Source of the DNA: Sulfurovum sp. NBC37-1 | GTDB lineage: Bacteria > Campylobacterota > Campylobacteria > Campylobacterales > Sulfurovaceae | Length of the DNA stretch: 64,000 bases | Reading direction: 5' to 3' | NCBI RefSeq assembly: GCF_000010345.1 | Contig: NC_009663.1 | Location: 372,001-436,000 of the forward strand | Shown: one piece after another, positions 1-8,270 of the stretch | Layout of the letters: the number at the start of each line of letters is the position of its first letter | Position numbering within the stretch: the first letter of the stretch is position 1 | Position numbers and translations under genes: made by a program | The notes under the pieces: generated by a model | Databases searched by the model: none | Told to the model about the DNA's origin: nothing | What the model saw: only the letters and a program-made list of their open reading frames with translations

Positions 1-101
1 ACTCAGAGACTTTAGCAAAAATATTTGAAAAACTCTCTGAACCTTTTGATGTGTTTGAAGAGATGGACAGTCAGAAAATGAAGAAGTTAATCAATGGCTG
101 A
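1..101 (+). CDS. C-terminal end of an unknown protein (cut by window edge)
   Basis: An open frame enters from the left edge (first full codon at base 3) and stops at 99-101. It reads as 32 residues rich in Glu, Lys and Phe. Its stop overlaps the ATG of the next gene (94) by 8 bases, so the two are probably translationally coupled and functionally linked. The visible part carries no recognisable motif, so no function can be given. Like its neighbour it is AT-rich compared with glyQ. Confidence 0.6.
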   Translation, partial: SETLAKIFEKLSEPFDVFEEMDSQKMKKLING

Positions 102-630
102 TATAAGTCATTTTATACGAGAATATCAAAATTTTCAAAGTACGTTTAGAAAGACAAGTTTTGATAGTGACAATAGTCAGTATTTGTGTAATGATGAAAG
201 TCAAAGTGTTCTTAACTTCGATAAAGTTTTAGCAGAGAAATATCCAGATAGTAATGTGCGACCTAAATCATTTGATGCTCTTTATGTTTATGAAAATATT
301 ATTTTTTGTATAGAGTTTAAAAATCAAAAACCATCACAAATAAATAACCAAGATATTTGTGAAAAACTAACAGCAGGTAAGGCTGAATTAGATACACTTT
401 TACAATCATTGAATATTCAATCTAACAATTATAATTTTGCTTATTGTGTTGCTTATAAAAAGTGTATTGAGCCACGTGATAGATATAAGTGTGGTATTGA
501 TAAAGGTAAAATATTGTTCGGATTAAAACAATATAAGAATGAAGGACTAGTAAAAGAAATTTTTACACAGGATGTAGATTTTTTTACAAAAGAATTTAAA
601 AAACAATTTCAAAAGGAACTAACGTGTTAA
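94..630 (+). CDS. Hypothetical protein, possible PD-(D/E)xK-type nuclease fold
   Basis: 178 residues, AT-rich, with no signal peptide or membrane segment. Around residues 59-75 an Asp (in SFDALYV) is followed about 11 residues later by a hydrophobic strand ending in IEFKNQ. That D...ExK spacing is seen in PD-(D/E)xK nucleases and related inactive folds. The gene overlaps the preceding partial gene by 8 bases and its stop overlaps the GTG of glyQ by 7. Composition unlike glyQ and the absence of this pair from the usual Campylobacterota gene order suggest an acquired unit. The nuclease assignment is inference from one motif. Confidence 0.55.
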   Translation: MADISHFIREYQNFQSTFRKTSFDSDNSQYLCNDESQSVLNFDKVLAEKYPDSNVRPKSFDALYVYENIIFCIEFKNQKPSQINNQDICEKLTAGKAELDTLLQSLNIQSNNYNFAYCVAYKKCIEPRDRYKCGIDKGKILFGLKQYKNEGLVKEIFTQDVDFFTKEFKKQFQKELTC

Positions 631-1508
631 CATTTAGTGATATGTTACTGAAACTTCAGCAATTCTGGGCAGAGCAGGGATGCAACATTGTCCAGCCGTA
701 CGACATTCCGGCGGGAGCGGGAACCTTTCATCCTGCTACACTGCTTAGAAGCTTGGATTCAAAACCGTGGGCAGCTGCCTATGTAGCACCGTCGCGTCGT
801 CCAACCGACGGACGTTACGGAGAGAACCCGAACAGACTTGGTGCCTACTACCAGTTCCAAGCATTGATCAAACCGAGTCCGGACAATATCCAGGAGCTTT
901 ACCTTAAATCTTTGGAGTATCTTGGCCTCAACCTCAAAGAACATGATATCCGTTTTGTCGAGGATAACTGGGAATCACCGACACTGGGTGCCTGGGGCCT
1001 TGGTTGGGAAGTCTGGCTTGATGGTATGGAGGTGACGCAATTCACTTACTTCCAGCAGGTAGGAGGGATCGCCTGTGATCCGGTAGCCGTGGAGATCACT
1101 TACGGTACCGAGAGACTGGCGATGTACCTTCAGGGTGTCGAATCGGTGTTCGACATTGTGTGGAACAGGAATGGTGATGAAGTGACGACCTATGCGGATG
1201 TGCACAAAGAGAGCGAATATGAATTTTCCAAATACCACTTTGAAGTGGCAACGGTAGAAAAACTTTTTCAACATTTTGAAGATGCCAGTAATGAGTGCAA
1301 GCTTTGTCTTGAAGTAGGACTACCGCTTCCTGCCTATGACCAGTGTATGATCGCATCGCATGCTTTTAATGTTCTGGATGCCAGAAAAGCGATCTCTCAG
1401 GCGCAGAGACAGAACTACATTCTGAAGGTGCGTGAGCTTTCCATCGGATGTGCGCAGTTGTATAAAGCGCAGGAAGAGGAGCGTAACCAAAGAGTACGGG
1501 GTACATAG
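624..1508 (+). CDS. glyQ: Glycine--tRNA ligase alpha subunit
   Basis: 294 residues, the usual length of the alpha chain of the bacterial alpha2-beta2 glycyl-tRNA synthetase, which charges tRNA-Gly. The N-terminus carries the family signature [16 protein letters not shown], followed by [14 protein letters not shown] and [16 protein letters not shown]. The start is GTG at 624, chosen because the family begins almost at once with TFS(D/E) and the GTG gives exactly that. The beta subunit gene glyS is not adjacent, as in Helicobacter where the subunits are also unlinked. The next gene (Nif3) follows after a REP-like repeat. Confidence 0.95.
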   Translation: MLTFSDMLLKLQQFWAEQGCNIVQPYDIPAGAGTFHPATLLRSLDSKPWAAAYVAPSRRPTDGRYGENPNRLGAYYQFQALIKPSPDNIQELYLKSLEYLGLNLKEHDIRFVEDNWESPTLGAWGLGWEVWLDGMEVTQFTYFQQVGGIACDPVAVEITYGTERLAMYLQGVESVFDIVWNRNGDEVTTYADVHKESEYEFSKYHFEVATVEKLFQHFEDASNECKLCLEVGLPLPAYDQCMIASHAFNVLDARKAISQAQRQNYILKVRELSIGCAQLYKAQEEERNQRVRGT

Positions 1509-1521
1509 ATTGCGGATTATT

Positions 1522-1597
1522 GTAGGGTGCTGTCCCCTGACGGCACCAATGAAATAATATATCAATAGAAAGGTGCTGTGAGGGCACAGCACCCTAC
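1522..1597. repeat. REP-like palindromic repeat, copy 1 (two arms)
   Basis: Two imperfectly inverted arms, 1522-1548 (beginning GTAGGGTGCTGT) and 1572-1597 (ending ACAGCACCCTAC), separated by an AT-rich spacer. Each arm is itself a small hairpin (GGTGC pairing with GCACC). Very similar arms occur at 57379-57456, and a shorter relative sits at 42448-42468, always between genes. This is the form of REP/BIME elements. No RAYT transposase gene is in the window. Transcribed, the paired arms would form a long stem between glyQ and the Nif3 gene. Confidence 0.75.
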
Positions 1598-1608
1598 GAA
1601 GGAATAAT

Positions 1609-2337
1609 ATGAAGCTACAAGAAGTATATGATTTTCTGGACAAACTTTCCCCCTTTGAACTCCAGGAGAAATGGGACAACTCCGGACTGATCGTCGGTGA
1701 GATGAAGCGTGAGGTCCCGCAGATCGTCGTCTCACTGGATATAGACAGTGATATGATAGAAGAGGCCAAAGAAGGTACCCTTTTCGTGGTACATCATCCG
1801 CTGATATTCGGTAACCTTACGCAGCTTGATTTTGCCAAGTATCCCTCCAACCTCCTTGAGAAGATGATACTGAAAAAACAGTCACTTATCGCACTGCATA
1901 CCAACTTTGACCAGACACATCTGAACCGTTATGTTTTCGAAAAAGTCCTTGGGTTTGAAATGGCATCCCAGGAACCTTTTGTCTGTATGGCAGTAGGTGA
2001 ATGGCATTACCATGAACTGCTTGCTTTGCTTAAAGAAAAACTGCAGCTTCCGACGCTTAAAGTGATCGGCAAAAAAGAGAAGATAACATCCATTGCGATG
2101 ACTACGGGAGCGGGTGCTTCACTCATGGATGAGGTTGAAGCAGACTGCTTTCTGACGGGAGATATCAAGTACCACGATGCGATGAAAGCTATGAGCGAAG
2201 GGCTGATGATGGTGGACATCGGACATTATGAAAGTGAGCGCTTTTTTGCCGAGATACTTTTGGCTGAATTGAAAGTTTTACCTATTTTGGCTATAATTGC
2301 GAATTCTAAAAACCCGTTTCATATGGAAACACTTTGA
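1609..2337 (+). CDS. Nif3-like dinuclear metal centre protein (DUF34/NIF3 family)
   Basis: 242 residues, the length of the short Nif3 form without the central PII-like insertion. Family marks include KWDNSGLIVG (about 21-30), the metal-binding HHPLIFG (62-68), HTNFDQ (97-102) and C-terminal DIGHYESE (203-210), giving the His/Asp/Glu ligand set of the two-metal site. These proteins form hexameric rings; a GTP cyclohydrolase-like role has been proposed but the physiological reaction is not settled. Gene order glyQ, Nif3, zinc-ribbon protein, waaA matches Helicobacter pylori HP0960-HP0957. Confidence 0.9.
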   Translation: MKLQEVYDFLDKLSPFELQEKWDNSGLIVGEMKREVPQIVVSLDIDSDMIEEAKEGTLFVVHHPLIFGNLTQLDFAKYPSNLLEKMILKKQSLIALHTNFDQTHLNRYVFEKVLGFEMASQEPFVCMAVGEWHYHELLALLKEKLQLPTLKVIGKKEKITSIAMTTGAGASLMDEVEADCFLTGDIKYHDAMKAMSEGLMMVDIGHYESERFFAEILLAELKVLPILAIIANSKNPFHMETL

Positions 2338-2368
2338 AAAAACCCTCAAAACCCCCAAAGGATAGAGA

Positions 2369-3088
2369 TTGAACAAACATTTACAAGAGCTGATAGAGCT
2401 TTCCAAAATAGACAAAGCGATCGACAGTTACAACCCACAGCTGGAAGCAGCTGACAAAAAAGTAGCAAAAGTACAGAAGAAGATAGATGCTGCTCAGTCT
2501 GAATTGGATGAGCTTGCTTCTGCTATTGCCGATAATGAAGAGAAGATTACAGCGTTTGAAGAGCAGCTGACGCTTCTTAACGAGCAATTGGCTTCCAATG
2601 CGAAAAAATCCAAAGAGATCTCGACTGAAAAAGAGATGAAAGCACTTTCTCTTGAAGAAGACATTGCCAAAGAAAAGATGACCTTTGCCAATGAAGAGAT
2701 CGAAAGACTTCAGGGTATCAATGAAACGAAAAAAGAGTTGCTTGCCGAAGCAGAAGCTAAAGTGAATCTTCTGACGGCAGAACTCTCAGAGATCAACAGT
2801 GTTGTTTCCGTTGAAAAGGCCGAGATCGAAAAAAGCAAAAGCGATCTTTTCATTCAGAGAGAAGAGCTTAGCAGAAACATTGAACAGAAGGTACTTTCAT
2901 TTTATGAAAAGATCCGTATCTGGGCAGGTAATACGGCAGTAGTTCCTGTAAAGAAACAGGCATGTTACGGATGTTTTATGAAACTCAATGACAAGACCTA
3001 TTCTGAAGTGATCAGAGGTGACGAGATCGTGAACTGTCCTCACTGCGGTCGAATTCTTTATATTGAAAAAGTTACTGAAGAGGCGTAA
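2369..3088 (+). CDS. C4-type zinc-ribbon coiled-coil protein (HP0958-like)
   Basis: 239 residues with a TTG start at 2369. Residues about 10-175 are almost continuous heptad-like Glu/Lys/Leu coiled coil. The C-terminus is a zinc ribbon with Cys pairs at about 199/202 (CYGC) and 223/226 (CPHC). The family includes H. pylori HP0958 (FlgZ), which stabilises RpoN and binds flaA mRNA, and it sits in the same place between Nif3 and waaA. The protein is also kept in non-flagellate relatives, so a flagellar role here is not implied. A TATAAT box at 2292-2297 inside the Nif3 gene could give it its own promoter. Confidence 0.85.
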   Translation: MNKHLQELIELSKIDKAIDSYNPQLEAADKKVAKVQKKIDAAQSELDELASAIADNEEKITAFEEQLTLLNEQLASNAKKSKEISTEKEMKALSLEEDIAKEKMTFANEEIERLQGINETKKELLAEAEAKVNLLTAELSEINSVVSVEKAEIEKSKSDLFIQREELSRNIEQKVLSFYEKIRIWAGNTAVVPVKKQACYGCFMKLNDKTYSEVIRGDEIVNCPHCGRILYIEKVTEEA

Positions 3089-3092
3089 TTTA

Positions 3093-3120
3093 AAGCGTGA
3101 AGCGTTAAGCGCTGAGCGTT
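3093..3120. repeat. Short degenerate heptamer tandem repeat
   Basis: Four consecutive seven-base units, AAGCGTG, AAGCGTT, AAGCGCT and GAGCGTT, lie just before a GAGAGAG run in the 70-base gap between the zinc-ribbon gene and waaA. The unit differs by one or two bases per copy. It does not code in the downstream frame and has no obvious hairpin. Confidence 0.5.
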
Positions 3121-3159
3121 GAGAGAGGAGTGTTGTGGCACTCCTTATCCGGAGGCAGC

Positions 3160-4335
3160 TTGAATTCTCTATTTTTTTTCTTTTATACTTTAATCCTCTC
3201 TGTAGTTTATCTTATAGCACTTCCTTTTTTATTCTTTTATTCTTTTAAACCTAAATACCAACGATCCATTCCCGCACGATTCTTTCTATGGAAAAATAAA
3301 CCTTTCAAACCAAATGGTGTCTGGTTCCACTCATGTTCTTTCGGGGAAGCCAAAGCGATCAAACCGCTTGTGGATGCATTGCCCGAAGAATCTTTACGTA
3401 TGAGTACGACCACCCAGACGGGTTTTGATGCTATACGCGACTATACTCAAGAAAGCAGGTATCTTCCCTTTGAACCGCTGCTCTTTTTCTGGATGAAGCC
3501 CCAGAAGGCACTGGTGGTCATGGAAGCGGAGTTCTGGTATCTTCTTTTTGCCCTTGCAAAGCGAAAAGGAGCCAAAACACTGCTCATCAATGCGCGCATG
3601 AGTGATCGCTCTTTTCCCAAATATCAAAAGATGGCATGGCTTTACAGGCAGATATTCAAACATATCGATGAAGTCTATGCGCAGACCTCCCAGGACAAGG
3701 AACGCCTTGAGTCACTGGGGGCCAACAATGTAACGGTCACGGGAAATATTAAACTCTCGAAGCTTCCTTCCCCTACAAAGCAGTTGAAAAAACCAGAGGG
3801 TCTGCTTCTGTGCGGGGCAAGTACGCATGAAGGTGAAGAAGCACTGGTCCTTGCAGCGTATCATGCATTAAAAAAACAGGAAGGAAGTGTAAGGCTGCTT
3901 CTTGTACCGAGGCATCCCGAGCGTTTTGATAAAGTAACACAGATGGCTGAAGCCTTTACCGAAGCACATGGCCTGAGTATGCAGAGGTATTCTCAGAATG
4001 AAGCAATAGAGAGTGATATCGTAGTCGTAGATATGTTGGGAGAACTGGTCAACCTCTATGCAATCTCCGATATAGTCATACTTGGAGGAGCTTTTGAACC
4101 CATAGGCGGGCACAATGCGAGCGAAGCGGCGCAGTTCAGATGTAAGATCATTTCAGGGAAATATTATTTTAACCAAAAAGATATTTTTGAAGCGGTGGAA
4201 GGCATTGCTGTTGTAGAAGCTTCGAATCTCTCCAAGCGGCTGTTGCAACATGCACTCCTAAAACCTGCAAAGATCAAAGTACGTACAGATATCACACCTA
4301 TACTTAAAAGTATTGAAACTGCATTGGAAAGATAA
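3160..4335 (+). CDS. waaA: 3-deoxy-D-manno-octulosonic acid (Kdo) transferase
   Basis: About 391 residues from TTG at 3160. This start is chosen because GGAGG lies at 3151-3155 with ideal spacing; an in-frame GTG at 3130 would add ten residues but has no comparable ribosome site. An N-terminal hydrophobic anchor (about residues 2-26) is followed by a GT-B glycosyltransferase: HSCSFGEAK near residue 55 (family HxVSxGE), EAEFWY, and the donor-site motif GGHNASEAAQF near 320. The enzyme adds Kdo to lipid A precursor at the inner face of the cytoplasmic membrane. Synteny equals HP0957. Confidence 0.9.
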   Translation: MNSLFFFFYTLILSVVYLIALPFLFFYSFKPKYQRSIPARFFLWKNKPFKPNGVWFHSCSFGEAKAIKPLVDALPEESLRMSTTTQTGFDAIRDYTQESRYLPFEPLLFFWMKPQKALVVMEAEFWYLLFALAKRKGAKTLLINARMSDRSFPKYQKMAWLYRQIFKHIDEVYAQTSQDKERLESLGANNVTVTGNIKLSKLPSPTKQLKKPEGLLLCGASTHEGEEALVLAAYHALKKQEGSVRLLLVPRHPERFDKVTQMAEAFTEAHGLSMQRYSQNEAIESDIVVVDMLGELVNLYAISDIVILGGAFEPIGGHNASEAAQFRCKIISGKYYFNQKDIFEAVEGIAVVEASNLSKRLLQHALLKPAKIKVRTDITPILKSIETALER

Positions 4336-4363
4336 AGGCGGAAGCGTTCCGCCTTATATTATT

Positions 4364-4666
4364 TTACTGGTAGTAGCGTCTTCCGTCACTGCCGATGTAG
4401 TAGGTATATCCACGCTCATCTCTGTAGTATCTTCTGTCTTTCTTCTCTTCGTTGTTACCGATAGCTGCACCCGCAAGTCCACCTATGGCAGCACCTGCAA
4501 GCGTTGAACCGGTATTATGTCCGATCGCTTGTCCTACCAATGCACCGCCAGCTGCACCGATCAATGCACCATCTGTCGTTTTACTTGTCCCTGTCGAAGC
4601 ACAACCTGTCATTGCGATCATAGATGCTCCGGCTACCGTCAGTATTGCCATATGTAATTTTTTCAT
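4364..4666 (-). CDS. Small glycine-zipper lipoprotein
   Basis: 100 residues from ATG at 4666, with GGAGG eight bases upstream; an ATG five codons earlier lies inside that ribosome site and is unlikely. The signal peptide ends in a lipobox (AMTGC, acylated Cys near residue 21). Residues about 33-72 contain repeated GxxxG/AxxxG turns (GALIGAAGGALVGQAIG, then a second copy), a glycine-zipper hairpin like those of SlyB/OmpA-like lipoproteins. The tail is rich in Tyr and Arg. It probably sits in the outer membrane; its role is unknown. It is transcribed against waaA. Confidence 0.8.
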   Translation of the reverse strand: MKKLHMAILTVAGASMIAMTGCASTGTSKTTDGALIGAAGGALVGQAIGHNTGSTLAGAAIGGLAGAAIGNNEEKKDRRYYRDERGYTYYIGSDGRRYYQ

Positions 4667-4793
4667 TTGAATTGCCTCCATATTTAGTTATAGTTACATT
4701 TTAATTGTAGCATAAAATTCAATAGAATGTTCATTTTTTTGGATGTTAACTGTTTTTTGCTATTGTAGGTACAAAAATCGCAAGGATTCCAAA

Positions 4794-5081
4794 ATGTTCT
4801 ATGAAATTCACGATACAAAAGTCAGTATGCGTATCAAAGCTCAGCCTGCAGCGAGCAGGAATGAATTTTGCGATATCTACGGGGAAGATGCCATCAAGAT
4901 ACGCATCAAGGCACCGGCAGTCGAAGGTGCGGCGAACAAAGAGCTGATGAAATTTCTTGCAAAAAGTTTCAAAGTTCCAAAAAGTGATATAATTTTCAAA
5001 TCAGGACAGAACAGCAAGATCAAAATAGTTGAGTTTCCATTGACTGAAAAATTTCAAAACTGGGTTGAAACTGTGAAATAA
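4794..5081 (+). CDS. DUF167 / YggU family protein
   Basis: 95 residues from ATG 4794, with AAGGA just upstream (a longer in-frame reading from 4743 lacks family similarity and a ribosome site). Family pattern: V.MRIKAQPAASRNEF at the start, IRIKAPAVEGAANKEL in the middle, then a Lys-rich segment ending IKIVE. This small alpha/beta protein is widespread in bacteria and archaea and has no assigned function. The structured repeat element begins directly after its stop codon. Confidence 0.85.
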   Translation: MFYEIHDTKVSMRIKAQPAASRNEFCDIYGEDAIKIRIKAPAVEGAANKELMKFLAKSFKVPKSDIIFKSGQNSKIKIVEFPLTEKFQNWVETVK

Positions 5082-5146
5082 CAATACTCCGGCGTGAAGC
5101 AAATGGTATATCCACCCCTTCGGGGATAGTGCTTCTTGTCGTATTG
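5082..5146. repeat. Structured repeat element A, copy 1
   Basis: A 65-base element immediately after the YggU stop. Nested pairings can be read: CAATAC (5082-5087) with GTATTG (5141-5146), GAAGCA (5096-5101) with TGCTTC (5130-5135), and a central CCC-TTCG-GGG tetraloop hairpin (5116-5125). A second copy at 15709-15795 keeps the core (CTCCGGC, CAAATGG, CCACCCCTTCGGGGA, TTGTCG) but has GATGCA paired with TGCATC: both sides of the stem changed together. This supports selection or mechanism acting on the folded form. Nature unknown: mobile palindromic element, small RNA or mRNA processing signal. Confidence 0.75.
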
Positions 5147-5201
5147 TGGTTATACATAACATATGGAAAAAATGCAATAAAATAAAGAAGGTTATATAGA
5201 A

Positions 5202-5939
5202 ATGGCTACAGATAAAGCATACAAAGTACTGGCCCAACAGCAGGGTATCTCCAATAAGAAGGCAAAAGAGCTGATAGATAGAGGGCTCGTATTTGTGGAT
5301 GACCGAAAGGTCAGGATCGCAAGGGCTGAGATCAATACGGAGACGACATTCCGTATCGAGTACCCTGAGGACATAGAGATCCTCTACGAGGATGAAGATA
5401 TCATCGCTGTGAACAAACCGGCACAAGTGGACAGTTACGAGATCCAGGATGCTATTGAAGGCGCGGAACTTCTGCACAGGCTCGACAGAGATACAAGCGG
5501 TGTGCTGCTTCTGGGCAGGAATAGAGAGTTCATAGAGAGAGCCATCAAGGAATTCAAGAACAGAAGGGTAGAGAAACATTATGTAGCCTGGGTCGATGGT
5601 GTGATCTATGAGACTGTGGAGATCGATGAACCGATCTTCACCGTCAAGAAAGGTAAAGCCTTCTCTATGATAGACCCGGTACGGGGTAAAAAAGCACATA
5701 CGGTCGTACATCCCGAAGAGGTACAGGGGAAAAAGTCCAAAGTGAAGATCGATATCACGACAGGGAGGACACACCAGATTAGAGTGCACCTGGCGCATAT
5801 AGGCCATCCGATCGTGGGCGACGAGCAGTATGGAAGCCGTACACAGGCCAAGCGTATTCTACTGCATTCGGCCAAAATGAAGATACTCGACTATGAATTC
5901 AATGCGAAAGAGCCTAAAGATATCGCAAGATACAAATAA
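5202..5939 (+). CDS. RluA-family pseudouridine synthase with S4 domain
   Basis: 245 residues. An N-terminal S4 RNA-binding domain (about 1-55, GISNKKAKELIDRGLVFVDD) precedes the RluA catalytic domain. The active-site motif HRLDRDTSG is at 92-100 with Asp96 as nucleophile; RTHQIRVHLAHIGHPIVGD follows near 190, and the length is typical. It isomerises uridine to pseudouridine in rRNA or tRNA; the exact target cannot be read from sequence. It corresponds by position to H. pylori HP0956 next to waaA. Confidence 0.88.
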   Translation: MATDKAYKVLAQQQGISNKKAKELIDRGLVFVDDRKVRIARAEINTETTFRIEYPEDIEILYEDEDIIAVNKPAQVDSYEIQDAIEGAELLHRLDRDTSGVLLLGRNREFIERAIKEFKNRRVEKHYVAWVDGVIYETVEIDEPIFTVKKGKAFSMIDPVRGKKAHTVVHPEEVQGKKSKVKIDITTGRTHQIRVHLAHIGHPIVGDEQYGSRTQAKRILLHSAKMKILDYEFNAKEPKDIARYK

Positions 5940-5979
5940 ACTTAAAGAGAAGTATAGAGGTAAAATAAAAATAATAATA

Positions 5980-6025
5980 CTAGCGATGCCAATCCAACAG
6001 GTGGAACACGCCAACTGCTAGCATC
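5980..6025. other. Possible RNA structure or palindrome before the L,D-transpeptidase gene
   Basis: In the 119-base gap before the L,D-transpeptidase gene, CTAGC (5980-5984) can pair with GCTAG (6017-6021), or GATGC (5985-5989) with GCATC (6021-6025). The two pairings cross and so exclude each other as a simple stem. A small inner hairpin GGTG/CGCC with loop GAACA sits at 6000-6012. Two competing stems just ahead of a start codon could be a leader switch, or a decayed palindromic repeat. No known riboswitch class was recognised. Confidence 0.35.
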
Positions 6026-6058
6026 ATGATATAAAAAAGTAAGGAAGCACAATAAAAT

Positions 6059-8197
6059 ATGGTATCAAAACAGATGATGACAATAAAAGTAATGCTTATG
6101 GCGCTGATGATGGGTTTTATCTCATTGTCTGCTGCGGATTTGGAAGGGTATGCGGAAGTAGAGAGACAGGATCAGGAAGCATTCAATAAAGAGATGTCTG
6201 TAGAGATAAAGAAACAACTTAAAGATGCTTCCAAATATGTAAACTACCTCTATAAGGTCATCGATTATCAACCGGTCTGGGTAGATAAAGATTACCTCTC
6301 TTACCATACGGAAATGTTGATCTCCGAACTTAAAGATGATTTTAAAAAGGGCTTACACAAAGATCTTGTTGCGCAGTACAAAGCATTGATGCCCAACGAA
6401 AACCATGCATTTGCTTCAGACTCCATCGAAGACAGGGCAAAAGTTGAAATAGGAATCATGAAACTCTATGCAAAGCGCATTGATGACATTTTGAAAAACA
6501 AAAAGAGCAAATATGATGCCGTGACCCTTTTGAAAAAAGCGGTGGCAGAGAAAAGTATTATGTCTGCGATCGATGAAATTGCAGACGAGAGGATCATCGA
6601 TACAACGTTCCAGCGTGACCTGAATCTGACAGTATCGGAAGCCAAGCAGGCCAAATACAGAGCACTGGCTGCAAGACTCATCGGCAAAGACAAAGATGAC
6701 AGACTCAAAGCGATGTACGAGCTGCTGAACTATCAGCCTATCTGGATCACGGAAAAAGGTTTGACCGACTACAGCAAAACACTTTTTTCCGAGATAGAGT
6801 CGGATATTACTCTGGAGAAGAATTCTACTATCTACAAGGAGTATGAAGCCATTAAAAATGCGGAAGTACCAACACAGAAGAAAGAGATCGCTGCCATGGA
6901 GTTCAAGATCGGCAAGCTGTACCAGAAGTTCATGGCACATAAACTGTATGGCGACATAGACTGGAAAAAATTCCAGCATACCATTCGGACAACTATGAGA
7001 CATGGCGTATGGACAGTGCATCCTATTTTGGAGACGCCTGAGGGATTACTCATAGAGTCTATGAAACACAAGTCTCTGGAGTACGCATTCAAAAAGGCAA
7101 AACCGGTATTCAACCACTATGACAGAATGCTACAGGCGTTGAAAAGATACAAAGAGATCGCTGAAAACGGCGGTTGGAAAAAATTGCCTGAATTTAAAAA
7201 CCTCAAACCCGGAATGAGTTCTTCTGTTGTGCCTGCTTTAAGAGAGAGACTGGCCATAGAGGGTGACTATGTCTGTGACAGCAATGAAACAGGCAATCGT
7301 TACAGAGGATGCCTGGTAGATGCGGTAAAGAAATTTCAGGCAAGACACGGTCTTGAAGCAGCAGGATTCATAGGAAAAATGACACGTAAAGCTTTGAATG
7401 TCAGCGCTGAAGAGAAGGTAAAAAAACTGAAGCTCAACCTTGACCGGATCAAGTGGATCAAACGTGACAATGAGAGGTATCATATCTATGTGAATATTCC
7501 TTCATTCCATATGTATATGTATGACGACAAAGAGATGATTCGCACCATGAGGGTCATTACGGGAAGAAAAGGGCATGAGACACCAATCTTTTACGGACGG
7601 GTCAGAACCATTGTACTGAACCCATACTGGCGTATACCGCCAAGTATCATCAGGCATGAGACTATTCCCAAACTGCAAAAAGATCCGGGCTATACCAATA
7701 AGAAGAACATTGAGATCCATACCGGATATTCTGAACACTCTCCAAAGGTCAACCCGTACAAAGTGAACTGGCACAAGTACGGAAGAAAATTGCCTCCATA
7801 CAGATTTATGCAGTCTCCGGGTGAAAAAAATGCTTTGGGAAAGGTGAAATACCTTTTCCCGAACAAGTACTCTGTTTATATGCATGATACCAATCAGCGC
7901 TATCTGTTTGTAAAAGATTACAGAGCATTGAGCCACGGTTGTGTCAGACTGCAAAAACCCTTTGAATTACTTGAAACCTTTGCAGAGATAGAGCCGAAGA
8001 TAGATTATGAAAGATCTAAAGAGATCCTGGATGAAAATAAAAAAACGCCGTACAGATTGTCAAAGTCGATTCCAGTCGATATTGTTTACTTGACCGCTTT
8101 GGTCTCAAAAGAGGGTACTGTGATGTTCTATGATGATGTCTACGGCTATGACAGGATGCAGATGGCTATGCGTAGGCAGGGACCCAAGAAGGACTGA
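6059..8197 (+). CDS. Large periplasmic L,D-transpeptidase (YcbB/LdtD-like)
   Basis: 712 residues with an N-terminal signal peptide ending near SLSAAD. A long helical region contains two similar segments (near 60-110, around IDYQPVW, and near 218-270, around LNYQPIW), suggesting internal duplication. A peptidoglycan-binding domain (about 390-450) and a YkuD catalytic domain follow. The active site is SHGCVR at 625-630 with Cys628 as nucleophile. Such enzymes make 3-3 crosslinks in peptidoglycan or attach proteins to it. The architecture resembles YcbB (scaffold, PG-binding, YkuD). It stands alone before ffh. Confidence 0.88.
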   Translation: MVSKQMMTIKVMLMALMMGFISLSAADLEGYAEVERQDQEAFNKEMSVEIKKQLKDASKYVNYLYKVIDYQPVWVDKDYLSYHTEMLISELKDDFKKGLHKDLVAQYKALMPNENHAFASDSIEDRAKVEIGIMKLYAKRIDDILKNKKSKYDAVTLLKKAVAEKSIMSAIDEIADERIIDTTFQRDLNLTVSEAKQAKYRALAARLIGKDKDDRLKAMYELLNYQPIWITEKGLTDYSKTLFSEIESDITLEKNSTIYKEYEAIKNAEVPTQKKEIAAMEFKIGKLYQKFMAHKLYGDIDWKKFQHTIRTTMRHGVWTVHPILETPEGLLIESMKHKSLEYAFKKAKPVFNHYDRMLQALKRYKEIAENGGWKKLPEFKNLKPGMSSSVVPALRERLAIEGDYVCDSNETGNRYRGCLVDAVKKFQARHGLEAAGFIGKMTRKALNVSAEEKVKKLKLNLDRIKWIKRDNERYHIYVNIPSFHMYMYDDKEMIRTMRVITGRKGHETPIFYGRVRTIVLNPYWRIPPSIIRHETIPKLQKDPGYTNKKNIEIHTGYSEHSPKVNPYKVNWHKYGRKLPPYRFMQSPGEKNALGKVKYLFPNKYSVYMHDTNQRYLFVKDYRALSHGCVRLQKPFELLETFAEIEPKIDYERSKEILDENKKTPYRLSKSIPVDIVYLTALVSKEGTVMFYDDVYGYDRMQMAMRRQGPKKD

Positions 8198-8215
8198 GTG
8201 GGAATTAAGTCCAAG

Positions 8216-8230
8216 TAGGGTAAAATCGCG
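8216..8230 (+). promoter_or_regulatory. Putative ffh promoter (-10 region)
   Basis: GGGTAAAATCGCG 41 bases before the ffh ATG. The same TAAAAT followed by CGCG occurs before rpsP (9671-9685), and a TATAAT version precedes hisG (57918-57932). A GC-rich stretch just after the -10 box is typical of stringently controlled promoters. No convincing -35 box is visible, as is usual for Campylobacterota sigma-70 promoters. Confidence 0.5.
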
Positions 8231-8270
8231 GCAGTATTAGTAAAGAAAAAGATAAAAAATAGGGTAAAAG

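Noticed and set aside
4452-4670. A plus-strand frame rich in Pro and Ala opposite the glycine-zipper lipoprotein
   Set aside because: It is the mirror of the Gly/Ala codons of the lipoprotein gene, has no ribosome site, and the lipoprotein on the other strand has a clear signal peptide and lipobox.
5082-5146. Element A considered as an integron attC site or a tRNA-like gene
   Set aside because: No GTTRRRY core with matching inverse core at the ends, and no tRNA arms or CCA-compatible acceptor stem.
5001-5807. Long minus-strand frame (268 codons) across the YggU gene, element A and the pseudouridine synthase
   Set aside because: It runs antisense to two recognisable genes and has a low-quality composition with many Cys/His/Phe and no motif.
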